The position numbers were made by a program, and so were the translations under genes. Under the pieces are notes generated by a model. It saw only the letters and a list, made by a program, of their open reading frames with translations, was not told the DNA's origin and searched no databases. A DNA stretch of 64,000 nucleotides, from NCBI GenBank assembly GCA_964454005.1, contig CAYVQE010000005.1, positions 43,318 to 107,317 of the forward strand, given 5' to 3'. The DNA is from CAYVQE01 sp964454005. Its GTDB lineage: Bacteria; Myxococcota; B64-G9. Of the stretch, positions 26,672 to 40,575 are shown piece by piece; within the stretch, counting starts at the first letter, position 1; each line of letters starts with the position of its first letter.

Positions 26672-28630
26672 ATGGCGAAAAAGAGCAAGAAGAACCTACA
26701 CGTCCTGCTCGAGGTGGTCGGCGAGGAAGACGACGGCCCCCGGGAGTTCGATCAGAAGAGCGTCATCATCGGCAGCGGCCCGACGGCCAACCTGCTGCTC
26801 GAGGACGACTCGGTCTCGACCATGCACGCCATCCTGCAGGCCGGCGAGCGGGACGATGAGGCGGTGCTGGTCGACCTCGGCAGCGAGGAGGGCATCGAGC
26901 TCAACGGCGACGAGGTCGAGCGCGAGGCGGTGGTGCGCCGCGGCGACACTCTGACCATCGGCGAGGTGGAGGTGTTCGTGGTCGGCGTGGGCCCGGACGC
27001 GGTGGCCACCAAGGCCGAGCGGCCGCCCGCCGGTGCCGAGGCGATCGACGAGGAAGACATCGAGGAGGCCGAGGAACTGCCCGGCGAGCCGACCAAGCCG
27101 GACGCCAAGCCCGCCCGCGAGGCCGCCGACGAGCCCGAGAAGCCCGCCAAGAAGCCGCCCAAGCCACCGCCGAAGCGCAAGAAGAAGCCGGCACCGGCCA
27201 GCGGCACCCAGGTGGTGCGCCAGCGCGATATCCCGCGCCAGCGCGAGTTGGAAGGGCCGGTCTCGGGCCAGAACTTCTTCGAGCGCGAGCTGCAGGACGC
27301 GGAAAAGCCGCGTAAGGACGATCGCCGGCTGGAAGTCAAGGTCATGTGGGGCCCGATCGTGCTGGATTCGCGGCTGTTCGGAGAGAACGACACCGTCACC
27401 GTGGGCGAGGATCCAAAGACCAGCTTCCAACTCGGGCTGGACCGGCTGCCGGGCGAGACCTTTACCCTGTGCAGCCCCGGGGGTACCGACGGGCACGTGG
27501 TCCACGTGGCCTCGGGCATGGAACTCGACGTGCGCCGCGACGGCAAGCCTCGTGAGGTGGGCGAGCTGCCCTCCCAGGGGGCGGTGCGTACCTATGCGTT
27601 GCGGCTCGGCGATCGGGCGCGGGTGCTGGTGGGCCAGCTGGCCTTCGTCATCCAGTACACCAGTGACGCCCACGGTGTGCGCAGCACGGCCGCTTACCGG
27701 CGCGACTTCCAGATGGGCAAGTGGTGGTGGACCTTCTTCATCCTGGCCGTAGGCATGTGGTTCGTCATCGACTTCACCCCCAAGTCGGAGCGCAGCGGGA
27801 TCGACTACCTGAAGAATCCGGCCCGGTTCGCGGCCCTGATCATGCCCACCCAGAAGCAGGAGAAGAAGTCCTTCGAGGAGATCAAGAAGAAGAAGGAAGA
27901 AGAGGTCAAGAAGGACGAAGACGCCAAGTGGAAGAAGGTCACCAAGAAGTCGAAGAAGAACGATGCCAGCGTGCCGCGCGAGGTCAAGCGCGAACGCGAC
28001 CGCAAGGTGGCCACCAACGCCGGCATCCTGGGGTTGCTCAAGAAGAAGGGTGGCGGCACCGGAGACAACGCCTCGTCGGTGTTCGGCGGTGCGGCCTCGA
28101 CCGACCTGGACAACGCCCTCGAGAGCCTCAACCGTTCCGGTATGGGTGATTCGGGTGGCTTCGGCGGTCTGGGCACCCGCGGCGGCGGCCCCGGCGGTGG
28201 CAGCGGCCTGGGCCTCGGCGGTATGGGCACCGCCGGTTACGGCCGCGGCGGCGGCGCCGGCACCGGCAGTGTCAAGGTCGGCCACCGCGGCAAGGCCCGG
28301 GTCAAGGTGCGCAAGGGCCGCACCCGCATCGTCGGCGGCCTGAGCCAGAAGGTGGTCGGTCGCTACATCAAGCGCTACTGGGCCCAGTTCAAGTTCTGCT
28401 ACGAGCGCGAGCTGTCGAAGAACCCCAACCTGTACGGCAAGGTCACCTGTACCTTCACCATCACCGGCAACGGGCGCGTCAGCGAGGCGTCGGTGCTGCA
28501 GAGCTCGATGCACAACACCAACGTCGAGCAGTGCCTGCTGCGCACCCTCCGGCGCATCCGCTTCCCGAGCCCCAAGGGCGGCGGTGAGGTCATCGTGACC
28601 TATCCGTTCATGTTCACCACCGCCGGCTGA
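26672..28630 (+). CDS. gltG: FHA-domain, membrane-spanning, TonB-like protein, GltG (PglI)/NfsG-like
   Basis: 652 residues. Residues about 18-105 form an FHA domain (VIIGSGPTANLLLEDDSVST then MHAIL; VDLGSEEGIELNG), a phosphothreonine-binding fold in the cytoplasm. A basic Pro/Lys linker, a second cytoplasmic domain (VMWGPIVLDSRLFGENDTVT) and one membrane helix (about 350-368, WWWTFFILAVGMWFVIDF) follow. Then come a Lys/Glu-rich coil and a Gly-rich periplasmic linker (about 480-545). The C-terminal AgmX/PglI domain carries Cys residues (FKFCYEREL, KVTCTF, EQCLLRTL). GltG of M. xanthus has the same order and connects the inner-membrane motor to the periplasm. The FHA domain suggests Ser/Thr-kinase input, and a kinase lies at 12640. 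Confidence 0.85.
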   Translation: MAKKSKKNLHVLLEVVGEEDDGPREFDQKSVIIGSGPTANLLLEDDSVSTMHAILQAGERDDEAVLVDLGSEEGIELNGDEVEREAVVRRGDTLTIGEVEVFVVGVGPDAVATKAERPPAGAEAIDEEDIEEAEELPGEPTKPDAKPAREAADEPEKPAKKPPKPPPKRKKKPAPASGTQVVRQRDIPRQRELEGPVSGQNFFERELQDAEKPRKDDRRLEVKVMWGPIVLDSRLFGENDTVTVGEDPKTSFQLGLDRLPGETFTLCSPGGTDGHVVHVASGMELDVRRDGKPREVGELPSQGAVRTYALRLGDRARVLVGQLAFVIQYTSDAHGVRSTAAYRRDFQMGKWWWTFFILAVGMWFVIDFTPKSERSGIDYLKNPARFAALIMPTQKQEKKSFEEIKKKKEEEVKKDEDAKWKKVTKKSKKNDASVPREVKRERDRKVATNAGILGLLKKKGGGTGDNASSVFGGAASTDLDNALESLNRSGMGDSGGFGGLGTRGGGPGGGSGLGLGGMGTAGYGRGGGAGTGSVKVGHRGKARVKVRKGRTRIVGGLSQKVVGRYIKRYWAQFKFCYERELSKNPNLYGKVTCTFTITGNGRVSEASVLQSSMHNTNVEQCLLRTLRRIRFPSPKGGGEVIVTYPFMFTTAG

Positions 28631-28646
28631 GGGAGGACCGAAGCCC

Positions 28647-29348
28647 ATGAAGCCAGCCAACTGGACCGCCGTGCTGGCCGCCGCGTTGCTGTGGGCGGCG
28701 GCGCCTGCCATCGCTCAGCAAACAGAGAGCCCTGCCCCCGAGGACGAAGGCGAGGCCGGCCAGGCCGGCGAAGCCGACGAAGGCGGCGGGGAGGATGCGG
28801 CCGGCGAGCAGGTCGACATGACCGAAGAGGTGATCTTCGAGCGCCAGACCGGCCTCTACTTCGAGGGCCGCGGCGGGGTGTTTTTCACCTTCGGGGGCTC
28901 GCGGGGCTACTCCAACGGCGAACCCTTCTTCGGCTTCGAGGTGGGGTACGACTTCACCGACTGGTTCTCGCTGCAGATCAGCTACGCCCAGGGCTACCAG
29001 GCGGCCAATCCGATCAAGGACCCGCTGGCCTGCGGCGCCGGTGAGGACTGCAGCGGCTACCACATGGACTTCGGCCTGACCTTCTTCAACGTCTCGGCCG
29101 ATTTCGACCTCGTGGGCGGACGGCGCTGGGCGCTGGAGGCCCGCGTCGGCGGCGGGGTGGCCCTGATCGAGCCGTCGGCCGAGCCGGGCCAGGCTCCGGT
29201 CGACGGCGATCTGTTCGCCGGCGTGCGCGGCGAGTACTACACCCTGCTCAAGCACTTCTCGCTCGGCGCCGAGGTCGACTACTACATCATCGTGCCCACC
29301 ATGATCAACTCGATGGCCATCACCATGTCCGTGCTCTACAACTTCTGA
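28647..29348 (+). CDS. outer-membrane beta-barrel, GltH/NfsH-like (last gene of the operon)
   Basis: 233 residues; GGGAGGACC precedes ATG 28647, 17 bases after gltG. Signal peptide AVLAAALLWAAAPAIAQQ and an acidic linker (EDEGEAGQAGEADEGGGEDA) precede a compact barrel: RGGVFFTFGGSRGYSNGEPF, GFEVGYDFTDWFSLQISYAQ and a final strand ITMSVLYNF with C-terminal Phe. NfsH and GltH are predicted outer-membrane proteins encoded right after nfsG/gltG, so position and fold agree. The 3' end overlaps the convergent beta-helix gene by 13 bases. Confidence 0.68.
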   Translation: MKPANWTAVLAAALLWAAAPAIAQQTESPAPEDEGEAGQAGEADEGGGEDAAGEQVDMTEEVIFERQTGLYFEGRGGVFFTFGGSRGYSNGEPFFGFEVGYDFTDWFSLQISYAQGYQAANPIKDPLACGAGEDCSGYHMDFGLTFFNVSADFDLVGGRRWALEARVGGGVALIEPSAEPGQAPVDGDLFAGVRGEYYTLLKHFSLGAEVDYYIIVPTMINSMAITMSVLYNF

Positions 29349-30991
29349 CCGGCACCCCCTCCGGAGCGGCGGCGGGCAGGCTCTCCGCGTCCCGAACGCA
29401 TCAGCCACAAAGCGGCCAGCAACAGAACGGTCGCTGAGATGCCGCCACGGCCAGTCGAGCGGCAGCCGCAACCTCCCTCGATACGTGAGCCGGTATCGTC
29501 GCCGAGGACTGATCCGGCATCCGCTCCAATGTCCGCTTCGGCGTCTGCGCCGGGGTCTGCACCGGCGTCCCGCCCGGCATCCGCACCGGCGTCTCGGCCG
29601 CCGTCCACACCGGCATCGGTCCCGGCGTCCACCCCGCCGTCCCAGCCACCGCCGTCGTCCGAGCCGTCCGGGCCCGGTGGATGGCAGTCGATGTTCTTGA
29701 ACTCGGCAGCGAGGGTCCAGCAGGGATTGCCGTCGGGATCGTAATGGTAGGCCCCGGCGTGGGCCTGCCCGCCGCGCGGGGTGTGGTTGAAGTCCAGCTC
29801 GGTCACGTGGGCCGGGTCGGCGCCTTCGATCAGGACCGAACCCGGTCGGGGGAAGACGTCGATGGGTGGCCCGCCGTCGAAATGGGCGGCGACGAAGTCG
29901 CCATCCAGGGAGCCGGTGGCGATGGGGTAGGCTCCGCCGGCCACTCCGCCGCGGCCCACGTTGCCGGTCACGGTGAGCTGGCTGAAGTCGCCGTTGACCG
30001 GGTTGATGGCCGCGCCGGCGGCGGCGTAGAGCGCGTTGTTGGCCACCAGCACATCGCCGGAGACTCCACGCAGGGCCAGCGCGTTGTTCGCCGGCTGGAT
30101 CACCGTGTTGTGAACGATGCGCAGATTGGCCGGGCTGCCAGCCTGGTGCGGCTGCAGGGCAATGCCTTCGTAACGGGCGCCCAGCAGGATGTTGTTGCGG
30201 ATGACGGCGTCGGCTGCGGTCTGGATGCCGTGGTCGCCGCAGGCCCACAGCACGTTGCCCTCGATCCGGTTGGGCCCACCGTTGCCCACCGTGCTGTAGG
30301 TCAGGATGCAGGGGTAGTTGGTGTGGTGGATGACGTTGTCGCGGATGATGCAGTCGTGGCTGCCCTCCTTCAGCTCGATGCCGTCGCCCTGGCTGACGCC
30401 GGGACCGTCGGTGTGGTGCACGTGGTTGCCGGCGATCAGCGCGCCGGCCAGGCGGCAGCCGTCCGCGTTGCAGCCCAGGTACATGCCCTCGCCGGTGCCC
30501 GAGGTGTGGTGGATGTGGTTGCGTAGAATGCGCACCGCCTGGTAGGTCTGGCCGCTGTCGTTCAGGCGCAGGGCCACATCGGCTGTGTCGTGGATGGTGC
30601 AGTCGGCGATGGTCAGGTGGGCGGCGGCCTCGATGCGCAGCCCGGCCGAGCCCTGTGAGAACTCCAACCCCTGGATGACCACGTGGCTGGCGCGGATGTC
30701 CCAGATGTTCTGCCCGGCCAACTGCCGGAAGTGGGGCCGGGCGCCGGCCGCGGCCCGGATTGTGATCGGCTGGGCGGCGGTGCCGGCGATGTCGAAGCTG
30801 AAGCGCTCGTTGATGTCGTAGATCCCATCGGCCAGGATCAGGACATCGCCCGGGCCCAGCCCGCGGATGATGTTCTCGATGCCATCGCCCGGCCCCGCTT
30901 CGATCTCCGCCGCTCGCGATCCTCCGATCGGCAGACCGACCAGAACCGGGCCGAGCAGCAAAAGCCACAAGGCGGTTTTCAATCGCACCAT
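29336..30991 (-). CDS. secreted right-handed beta-helix protein with MYXO-CTERM-like tail
   Basis: 551 residues. ATG 30991 begins a good signal peptide (KTALWLLLLGPVLVGLPIGG). Residues about 30-390 are short parallel-beta coils with repeated 'I.. N.i.......gi' patterns (IIRDNVIHHTNYPCILTYST, RILRNHIHHTSGTGEGMYLG), as in chondroitinase B-like and pectate-lyase-like helices. Many of these bind or cleave polysaccharides. No catalytic set can be assigned. A linker of Asp/Ala/Gly repeats (DAGADAGRDAGADPGADAEA) leads to GGCGCRSTGRGG, a hydrophobic stretch and Arg residues, the layout of a MYXO-CTERM sorting signal. It sits, inverted, between gltG/gltH and the second gltG copy. Confidence 0.75.
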   Translation of the reverse strand: MVRLKTALWLLLLGPVLVGLPIGGSRAAEIEAGPGDGIENIIRGLGPGDVLILADGIYDINERFSFDIAGTAAQPITIRAAAGARPHFRQLAGQNIWDIRASHVVIQGLEFSQGSAGLRIEAAAHLTIADCTIHDTADVALRLNDSGQTYQAVRILRNHIHHTSGTGEGMYLGCNADGCRLAGALIAGNHVHHTDGPGVSQGDGIELKEGSHDCIIRDNVIHHTNYPCILTYSTVGNGGPNRIEGNVLWACGDHGIQTAADAVIRNNILLGARYEGIALQPHQAGSPANLRIVHNTVIQPANNALALRGVSGDVLVANNALYAAAGAAINPVNGDFSQLTVTGNVGRGGVAGGAYPIATGSLDGDFVAAHFDGGPPIDVFPRPGSVLIEGADPAHVTELDFNHTPRGGQAHAGAYHYDPDGNPCWTLAAEFKNIDCHPPGPDGSDDGGGWDGGVDAGTDAGVDGGRDAGADAGRDAGADPGADAEADIGADAGSVLGDDTGSRIEGGCGCRSTGRGGISATVLLLAALWLMRSGRGEPARRRSGGGAGQKL

Positions 30992-31235
30992 GAACCCATT
31001 GTCCCCGAAGCGGACACTGCCCACAAGCCCCACATCGTCGGGCGACCTTCAGGCTAGGACGATCCGGCGGGAACCCGCTCGGACGGACGGTTGTCACAAG
31101 ATGTGAATCGCGGGCTTTGCGGGCGAAGCCATTTCGAGCCGAGCGCGGAAGCGCTTCGGTGGGAAACGCGAAAAACGAAGTGCTTCGAAATCGTTCAACG
31201 GAGCGCGGATGCGTTCCGGAAGGGGAGGGTGCGCC

Positions 31236-32636
31236 ATGCTGCGGGGCGAGCGGAATGCGATCGGTGGAGCCGAATCGGGGCAGAACTTTTTCGAGCGCCC
31301 GCTCTGTGCGGAGGAACGACCCGGCGCAGGCGATCGGCGGCTGGATGTCAAGGTCATGTGGGGGCCGATCGTGCTGGCCGCCCGCTCGTTCGGTCCGGAC
31401 GAGACGGTCACCGTGGGCGAGGATACCAAGGCCTCCTTCCAGCTGTGCCTGGACTGGTTGCTGGACGAGCGCTTCACCCTGTGCAGCCCGGACGGCCAGC
31501 GAGGCCACCTGCTGCATGCGGCCGCGGGCATGGTGCTCGACCTACGCCGCGGTGGCGGGTCGCGGGAGGCGAACGCTCGAACCGCGAACGGCGCTACGGA
31601 TACGGTCCGGCTGCGGCCTAGCGACCGCGCCCGGGTCCGGGTCGGCCAGCTGGCCTTCGTCGTCCAGTACACCGGCGCCGCCCGCGGCCTGCACAGCGAG
31701 GCCGCCTACCGGCGCGATTTCCAGCTGGGCAAGTGGTGGTGGACCTGTTTCATCTTGGCCGCGGGCCTGTGGTTCGCCATCGGCCTCGTCCCCGAGGCCC
31801 GGCGCGCCGATGTCGGCTACCTGGCCAACCCGTCCCGTTTCGCCGCCCTGATCATGCTCAGCCAGAAGCGGCCGAAGAAGACCTTTGAGGCGATCGACAA
31901 GCGGCGGCAAGAAAAGATCGACAGGGACGACAGCGGCAGGTGGAAGAAGGTGACCGAAAGGGCGCGCGATCGCGATGAGGGCATTGCGCCTCGGCGCGGG
32001 CGCGAGCAGGACCGCGAGGTGGCCACCAATGCCGGCATCTTGCGTCTGCTCAAGCAGCGGGGTGGCGGCGGCGAGGGGGCATCGGTTTTCGGCGGAACGG
32101 GCAGCGCCGATCTGGACCACGCCCTCAATGGCATCGGCCGTCACGCTGCGACCGACGGGCAGGGTTTCGGCAACCTGACCACCCGCGGCGGCTCGCCGGG
32201 CGGTGGCGGTTCACTGGGCATAGGCGGCATCGGCGGCCACGGTGGCTACGGCTCAGAGGTCGCGGCCGCCGACAGCCTCCGCATCGGTCACCGCCCCAAG
32301 GCTCGGGTGCAGGTGCCCCGGGGCCGCAGCCGCATCGTCGGCGGGCTGAGCCAGAAGGTGGTCGGCCGCTACATCGAACGCTACTGGTCGCGTTTCAAGT
32401 TCTGCTACGAGCGCGAGTTGGCCAAGAACCCGAATCTGTACGGCAAGGTCACCTGCACGTTCACCATCGCCGGCAATGGGCGCGTCAGCGAGGCGTCGGT
32501 GCTGCAGAGCACGATGCACAGCACCACGGTCGAGCATTGCCTGCTGCGGACCGTACGCCAGATCCGCTTCCCGCCGCCCAAGGGCGGCGGCGAAGTCATC
32601 GTGACCTATCCCTTCCTGTTCAGCACCGCCGGCTGA
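31236..32636 (+). CDS. orphan GltG (PglI)-like protein lacking the FHA domain
   Basis: 466 residues; AGGGGAGGG (31221-31229) precedes ATG 31236. From SGQNFFER onward it follows the gltG product at 26672-28630 almost end to end. It has the middle domain (VKVMWGPIVLAARSFGPDET), a membrane helix at about residues 165-183 (WWWTCFILAAGLWFAIGL), a Gly-rich linker and the AgmX/PglI tail (VVGRYIERYWSRFKFCYERE). By eye about two thirds of residues match overall and far more in the last 110. The N-terminal FHA domain and its linker, about 190 residues, are absent. Reading frame and Cys residues are intact, so it is probably functional. It could serve the second Glt-like operon, which has no gltG. Confidence 0.85.
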   Translation: MLRGERNAIGGAESGQNFFERPLCAEERPGAGDRRLDVKVMWGPIVLAARSFGPDETVTVGEDTKASFQLCLDWLLDERFTLCSPDGQRGHLLHAAAGMVLDLRRGGGSREANARTANGATDTVRLRPSDRARVRVGQLAFVVQYTGAARGLHSEAAYRRDFQLGKWWWTCFILAAGLWFAIGLVPEARRADVGYLANPSRFAALIMLSQKRPKKTFEAIDKRRQEKIDRDDSGRWKKVTERARDRDEGIAPRRGREQDREVATNAGILRLLKQRGGGGEGASVFGGTGSADLDHALNGIGRHAATDGQGFGNLTTRGGSPGGGGSLGIGGIGGHGGYGSEVAAADSLRIGHRPKARVQVPRGRSRIVGGLSQKVVGRYIERYWSRFKFCYERELAKNPNLYGKVTCTFTIAGNGRVSEASVLQSTMHSTTVEHCLLRTVRQIRFPPPKGGGEVIVTYPFLFSTAG

Positions 32637-32687
32637 GCAGGCGAGCTTCCTGGAACTCCGGATCGTGGCGATCGCCGGGGCGGGCGG

Positions 32688-33065
32688 TCAGGTGGGCTTT
32701 TCGGAGGTCAGCTCTTCGACCGCTCGATGCAGGTCGGCCAGCTCGAAGGGTTTGGAAAAGACGCGGCTGGCGCCGATGCCCTTGGCCAGCTTGAGGTAGC
32801 CAGCGGGCGAGACCCGGCCGCCGCCGGAAATGGCGATCACCTTGACCTCGGGGTTGTCCCGGCGCAGCTCGAGGATGGTTTCCATGCCCTCCTTGCCGGG
32901 CATGATCAGGTCGGTGATGATGACGTCGGCGCCGGATTCGTGGAAGCGGGCCAGGCCTTCGTCGCCGTCGGCGGCCTCGTTTACAGCGTGGCCGCAGCGT
33001 TCGAAGTAGCGCCGCAGCAGCCGGCGCAGCTGCGGATCATCGTCGATGACCAGGATTCGAGCCAC
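32688..33065 (-). CDS. single-domain response regulator (CheY-like)
   Basis: 125 residues from GTG 33065 (RBS GAGAGAAG upstream). It starts VARILVIDDDPQLRRLLRRY and has the acidic pair, phosphoacceptor Asp in DVIITDLIMPG, a switch Ser in VIAISGGG and Lys in FSKPF. There is no output domain, so it probably passes phosphate or binds a partner such as a hybrid kinase or motility protein. It is convergent with the orphan gltG copy. The kinase partner is unknown; two multi-domain kinases lie within 6 kb. Confidence 0.88.
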   Translation of the reverse strand: MARILVIDDDPQLRRLLRRYFERCGHAVNEAADGDEGLARFHESGADVIITDLIMPGKEGMETILELRRDNPEVKVIAISGGGRVSPAGYLKLAKGIGASRVFSKPFELADLHRAVEELTSEKPT

Positions 33066-33282
33066 TCTGTGTCTTCTCTCACCCGAGGCCCCCGGCTGAC
33101 CGAGGGTGCCTTTCCCCCTGAGAGCGCGCCGGCTGCTCCGTGGCCGACGAGGTGTGGAGCTGACAGGCAGACCGCATCGGCTCTCCAGTGAATCGCTGCA
33201 AATCGGAGTAAAAAAAGGGAATAGCACAAAAAGGCGGCGGCTGCCAGTTTTGCTTGGATGTGGGTCTGCTTTGACCCAGTGC

Positions 33283-34050
33283 TTACCCGGTGACCTTTTT
33301 GCGGGCGGCTTGCTGGATGGGGGTACGCACGTTGCCGCTCTTGGCCATGGCGCGCAGGTCGCTCAGCGGCAGTTTACCCAGCAGCCGCAGCGCATCCGGC
33401 ATCGGCGTCTTGGGGTTGCGCACCAGGTTGCGGCAGACCGTGGTCGAGCGGGTCCAGTCCCGGTTGCCCGCGATCATGCGCAGCGCGTCCGGGTTGACGC
33501 CGGGCATCTTGGCGATCTGCTCCACCTCGTCCAGGGTGATGCCCGGGTTGCGCAGCACGAAGGGATGGATGGTCTTGTTCTTGTCGCGGATCAGCAGCAG
33601 CCGCATGTCGCGCCGGCCGCGCAGGGCGGCCCGCCGTTTCTCGTTGACCGACATCTGCTCGATCTGCACGTGGGCCGGTTGATCGTCGCCGGCCGTTCCG
33701 GCGGCGCTGGGCGGCGACTCGCCCGGGGCGAACACCTGCGGCTCTTCCGGCTCGCCGGCGCCCGTGCCGTCGCGACCGTCGGTGCAGGTCTGCTCCAGAT
33801 CGGCGATCGTCTCGGCGGCGCCGGCGCCGAACTGCACCGCCACCCCCTGGCCGGCCACCACCTGGACCACCTGGCCGAAGAGGTCGAAGCTGCGCCCGTT
33901 CGGCGCGCGCAGCCGAACCCGCACCGGGGTGTACTGCTCGGGCTCGGCATCGGTCTTGAGCAGCAGACCGCGCATCCGGATCTGCTGCCGGTAGTCCCGC
34001 TGCAGCGGCTGCCAGCTCGGGTAGACGATGTCGAATAGCGGCTCGCTCAC
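33283..34050 (-). CDS. PilZ-like domain protein with C-terminal helical repeats
   Basis: 255 residues if GTG 34050 is the start; GTG 34131 is an in-frame alternative. Residues about 10-75 look like a degenerate PilZ barrel (GLLLKTDAEPEQYTPVRVRL, then FGQVVQVVAGQGVAVQF) but lack the RxxxR and D/NxSxxG c-di-GMP motifs. After an acidic linker comes a helical-repeat domain (LLLIRDKNKTIHPFVLRNPG, VCRNLVRNPKTPMPDALRLL), seen in other deltaproteobacterial PilZ-like proteins. It is divergent from the large hybrid kinase. It is likely a cytoplasmic regulatory or adaptor protein; c-di-GMP binding is doubtful. Confidence 0.6.
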   Translation of the reverse strand: MSEPLFDIVYPSWQPLQRDYRQQIRMRGLLLKTDAEPEQYTPVRVRLRAPNGRSFDLFGQVVQVVAGQGVAVQFGAGAAETIADLEQTCTDGRDGTGAGEPEEPQVFAPGESPPSAAGTAGDDQPAHVQIEQMSVNEKRRAALRGRRDMRLLLIRDKNKTIHPFVLRNPGITLDEVEQIAKMPGVNPDALRMIAGNRDWTRSTTVCRNLVRNPKTPMPDALRLLGKLPLSDLRAMAKSGNVRTPIQQAARKKVTG

Positions 34051-34169
34051 GACGGACCCATGGTCGCCGAAAGCCGCTCCGGATGCAAGCCGGCAACAGG
34101 AAATCCCCGCGGAGAAAGGGAACTTGCTCACCCCGGCGAAGGCGGCTACGATGGGTGCGGGAGCGGAGG

Positions 34170-37511
<3,342 letters not shown>

Positions 37512-37542
37512 ACGAGGTGGGCCGGCTGAAGGCTTGCGCCCC

Positions 37543-39416
<1,874 letters not shown>

Positions 39417-39417
<1 letters not shown>

Positions 39418-40409
39418 TGCGCGGGCGGATCCTGTTCATCGTCGCGGTGGTGGCCTTCGTCGGGGTGGTGCCGCTGGTCTACTGGGCGCTGTTCGAACGC
39501 GGCCTGTCGGTGGCCACCCCGACCAGTCCGGCGCCCCGGCCGCCCGCCGGGCTCGAAGTGGAGCTGGTCGAGCCGCCGCAGGAACAGGCGCCGCTGGCGC
39601 TGTCGCTGACCGAGATCGACGGGCAGGTCGAGATCACCCACAACCAACAAGGCGGCTGGCAAGCGGCCGAGCTGGGTATGGTGCTGGCAGCACGCGATCG
39701 GATCCGCACCCGGATCGACGCCAGGGCCACCCTGGCCATGCCCGGGATGTTTTCGGTCCGGCTGATGCCCGACAGCGAGTTTCTGGTGCGACAGCTGGCC
39801 GAGAACGCGGTCCGCTTTCTGCTGGACGAGGGCATGATCAGCGCCGATGTACGCTACGACCCCGAGCAGCTGTTCGAGGTGGCCGCCTCGAGCGCGGTGG
39901 CCACCACCCGCGGGGGCCGCTTCCGGATGCACGTCGATCAGACCGGCTCGGTGGTGGTCGGCGCCAACCGCGGCACGTTGGACCTGGAGTCCGGCGACGA
40001 AGTCGTCCAGGTGCGCGAGGGGTTCCAGGCCCGGGCCGAGGCGGGCCGGCCGCCCCAGGATCCGATCCGCATTCCCAACCGGTTGTTCCTCAAGGTCAGC
40101 TGGCCCAGGCGCCGCGACCTGTCGGCGCGCAAGCTGGCGCTGGCCGGTCGCACGGTGCCCGGGGCCCGGGTGCGGATCGACGGGGTGACGGTGGAGGTCG
40201 ACGCTCGGGGCAACTTCCGCACCCTGGTCGCCCTGGAGGAAGGGCGAAATCGGGTGCGCGTCGAGTCGAGCGACATGGCCGGCCAGCGGGCGGTGGAGCG
40301 CTCGCCGCCGATCCGGGTCGACACCCGTGGCGACATTTTCGAGATCCGCACCTCGCCGCAGATGTGGCAAAAACGGCTCCGGCGCCCGAGGGGCGGCGAT
40401 CCGGATTGA
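39417..40409 (+). CDS. FecR-domain protein, membrane-anchored
   Basis: 330 residues; ATG 39417 shares its A with the kinase stop (TGATG). GTG 39414 is possible. An N-terminal membrane segment (ILFIVAVVAFVGVVPLVYWA) is followed by a periplasmic FecR-like domain (LTEIDGQVEITHNQQGGWQA, VLAARDRIRTRIDARATLAM) and a C-terminal Ig-like beta domain (GRTVPGARVRIDGVTVEVDA). FecR domains relay envelope signals or act as structural beta domains. Coupling to the sensor kinase suggests it is part of the same sensing unit, perhaps feeding the periplasmic dCache domain. Relation to an ECF sigma factor is unlikely, since none is nearby. Confidence 0.72.
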
Positions 40410-40435
40410 CAAACGCTGACTTTTCCGTCTACAAT
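40406..40435 (+). promoter_or_regulatory. sigma-70 promoter upstream of the riboswitch
   Basis: TTGACA (40406-40411), an 18-base spacer and TACAAT (40430-40435). It starts at the stop codon of the FecR gene and places the transcript start near 40442, about 20 bases before the aptamer. Confidence 0.7.
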
Positions 40436-40463
40436 GTAGTCAGCTGGGCGTTTATAGTACGAA

Positions 40464-40552
40464 CGTCATCCGAAAGGGCAAGCCGGACGGTCGGCCGGCC
40501 GGTGCGCAAAGCCCTGCCCCCGATAGGGGGAGAAGGGTTGCCGAAGATGACG
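40464..40552 (+). ncRNA. GEMM-type cyclic-dinucleotide riboswitch aptamer
   Basis: The conserved GEMM-I core is present in order: CGAAAGGGCAAGCC (40471-40484), GCGCAAAGCC (40504-40513) and AGGGTTGCCGAAG (40534-40546). The closing stem P1 is a perfect 7-bp pairing of CGTCATC (40464-40470) with GATGACG (40546-40552). A GCCGG/CCGGC hairpin and a CCCCC-GATA-GGGGG hairpin (40517-40530) stand in for P2 and P3, but both lack the usual GAAA tetraloop and receptor. GEMM-I RNAs bind c-di-GMP or, in some Geobacter and myxobacterial cases, cGAMP. The position that normally contacts the second base seems to be A rather than C, so the ligand is open. It governs the TolB-like gene at 40686. Confidence 0.75.
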
Positions 40553-40575
40553 CGGAACGAAAACAGAACGAACAG

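Noticed and set aside
31096..31140. A second GEMM riboswitch on the minus strand (a CGCAAAGCC-like string and GGGTT nearby)
   Set aside because: The 5' GGGCAAACC segment and a closing stem are missing, and spacing does not fit.
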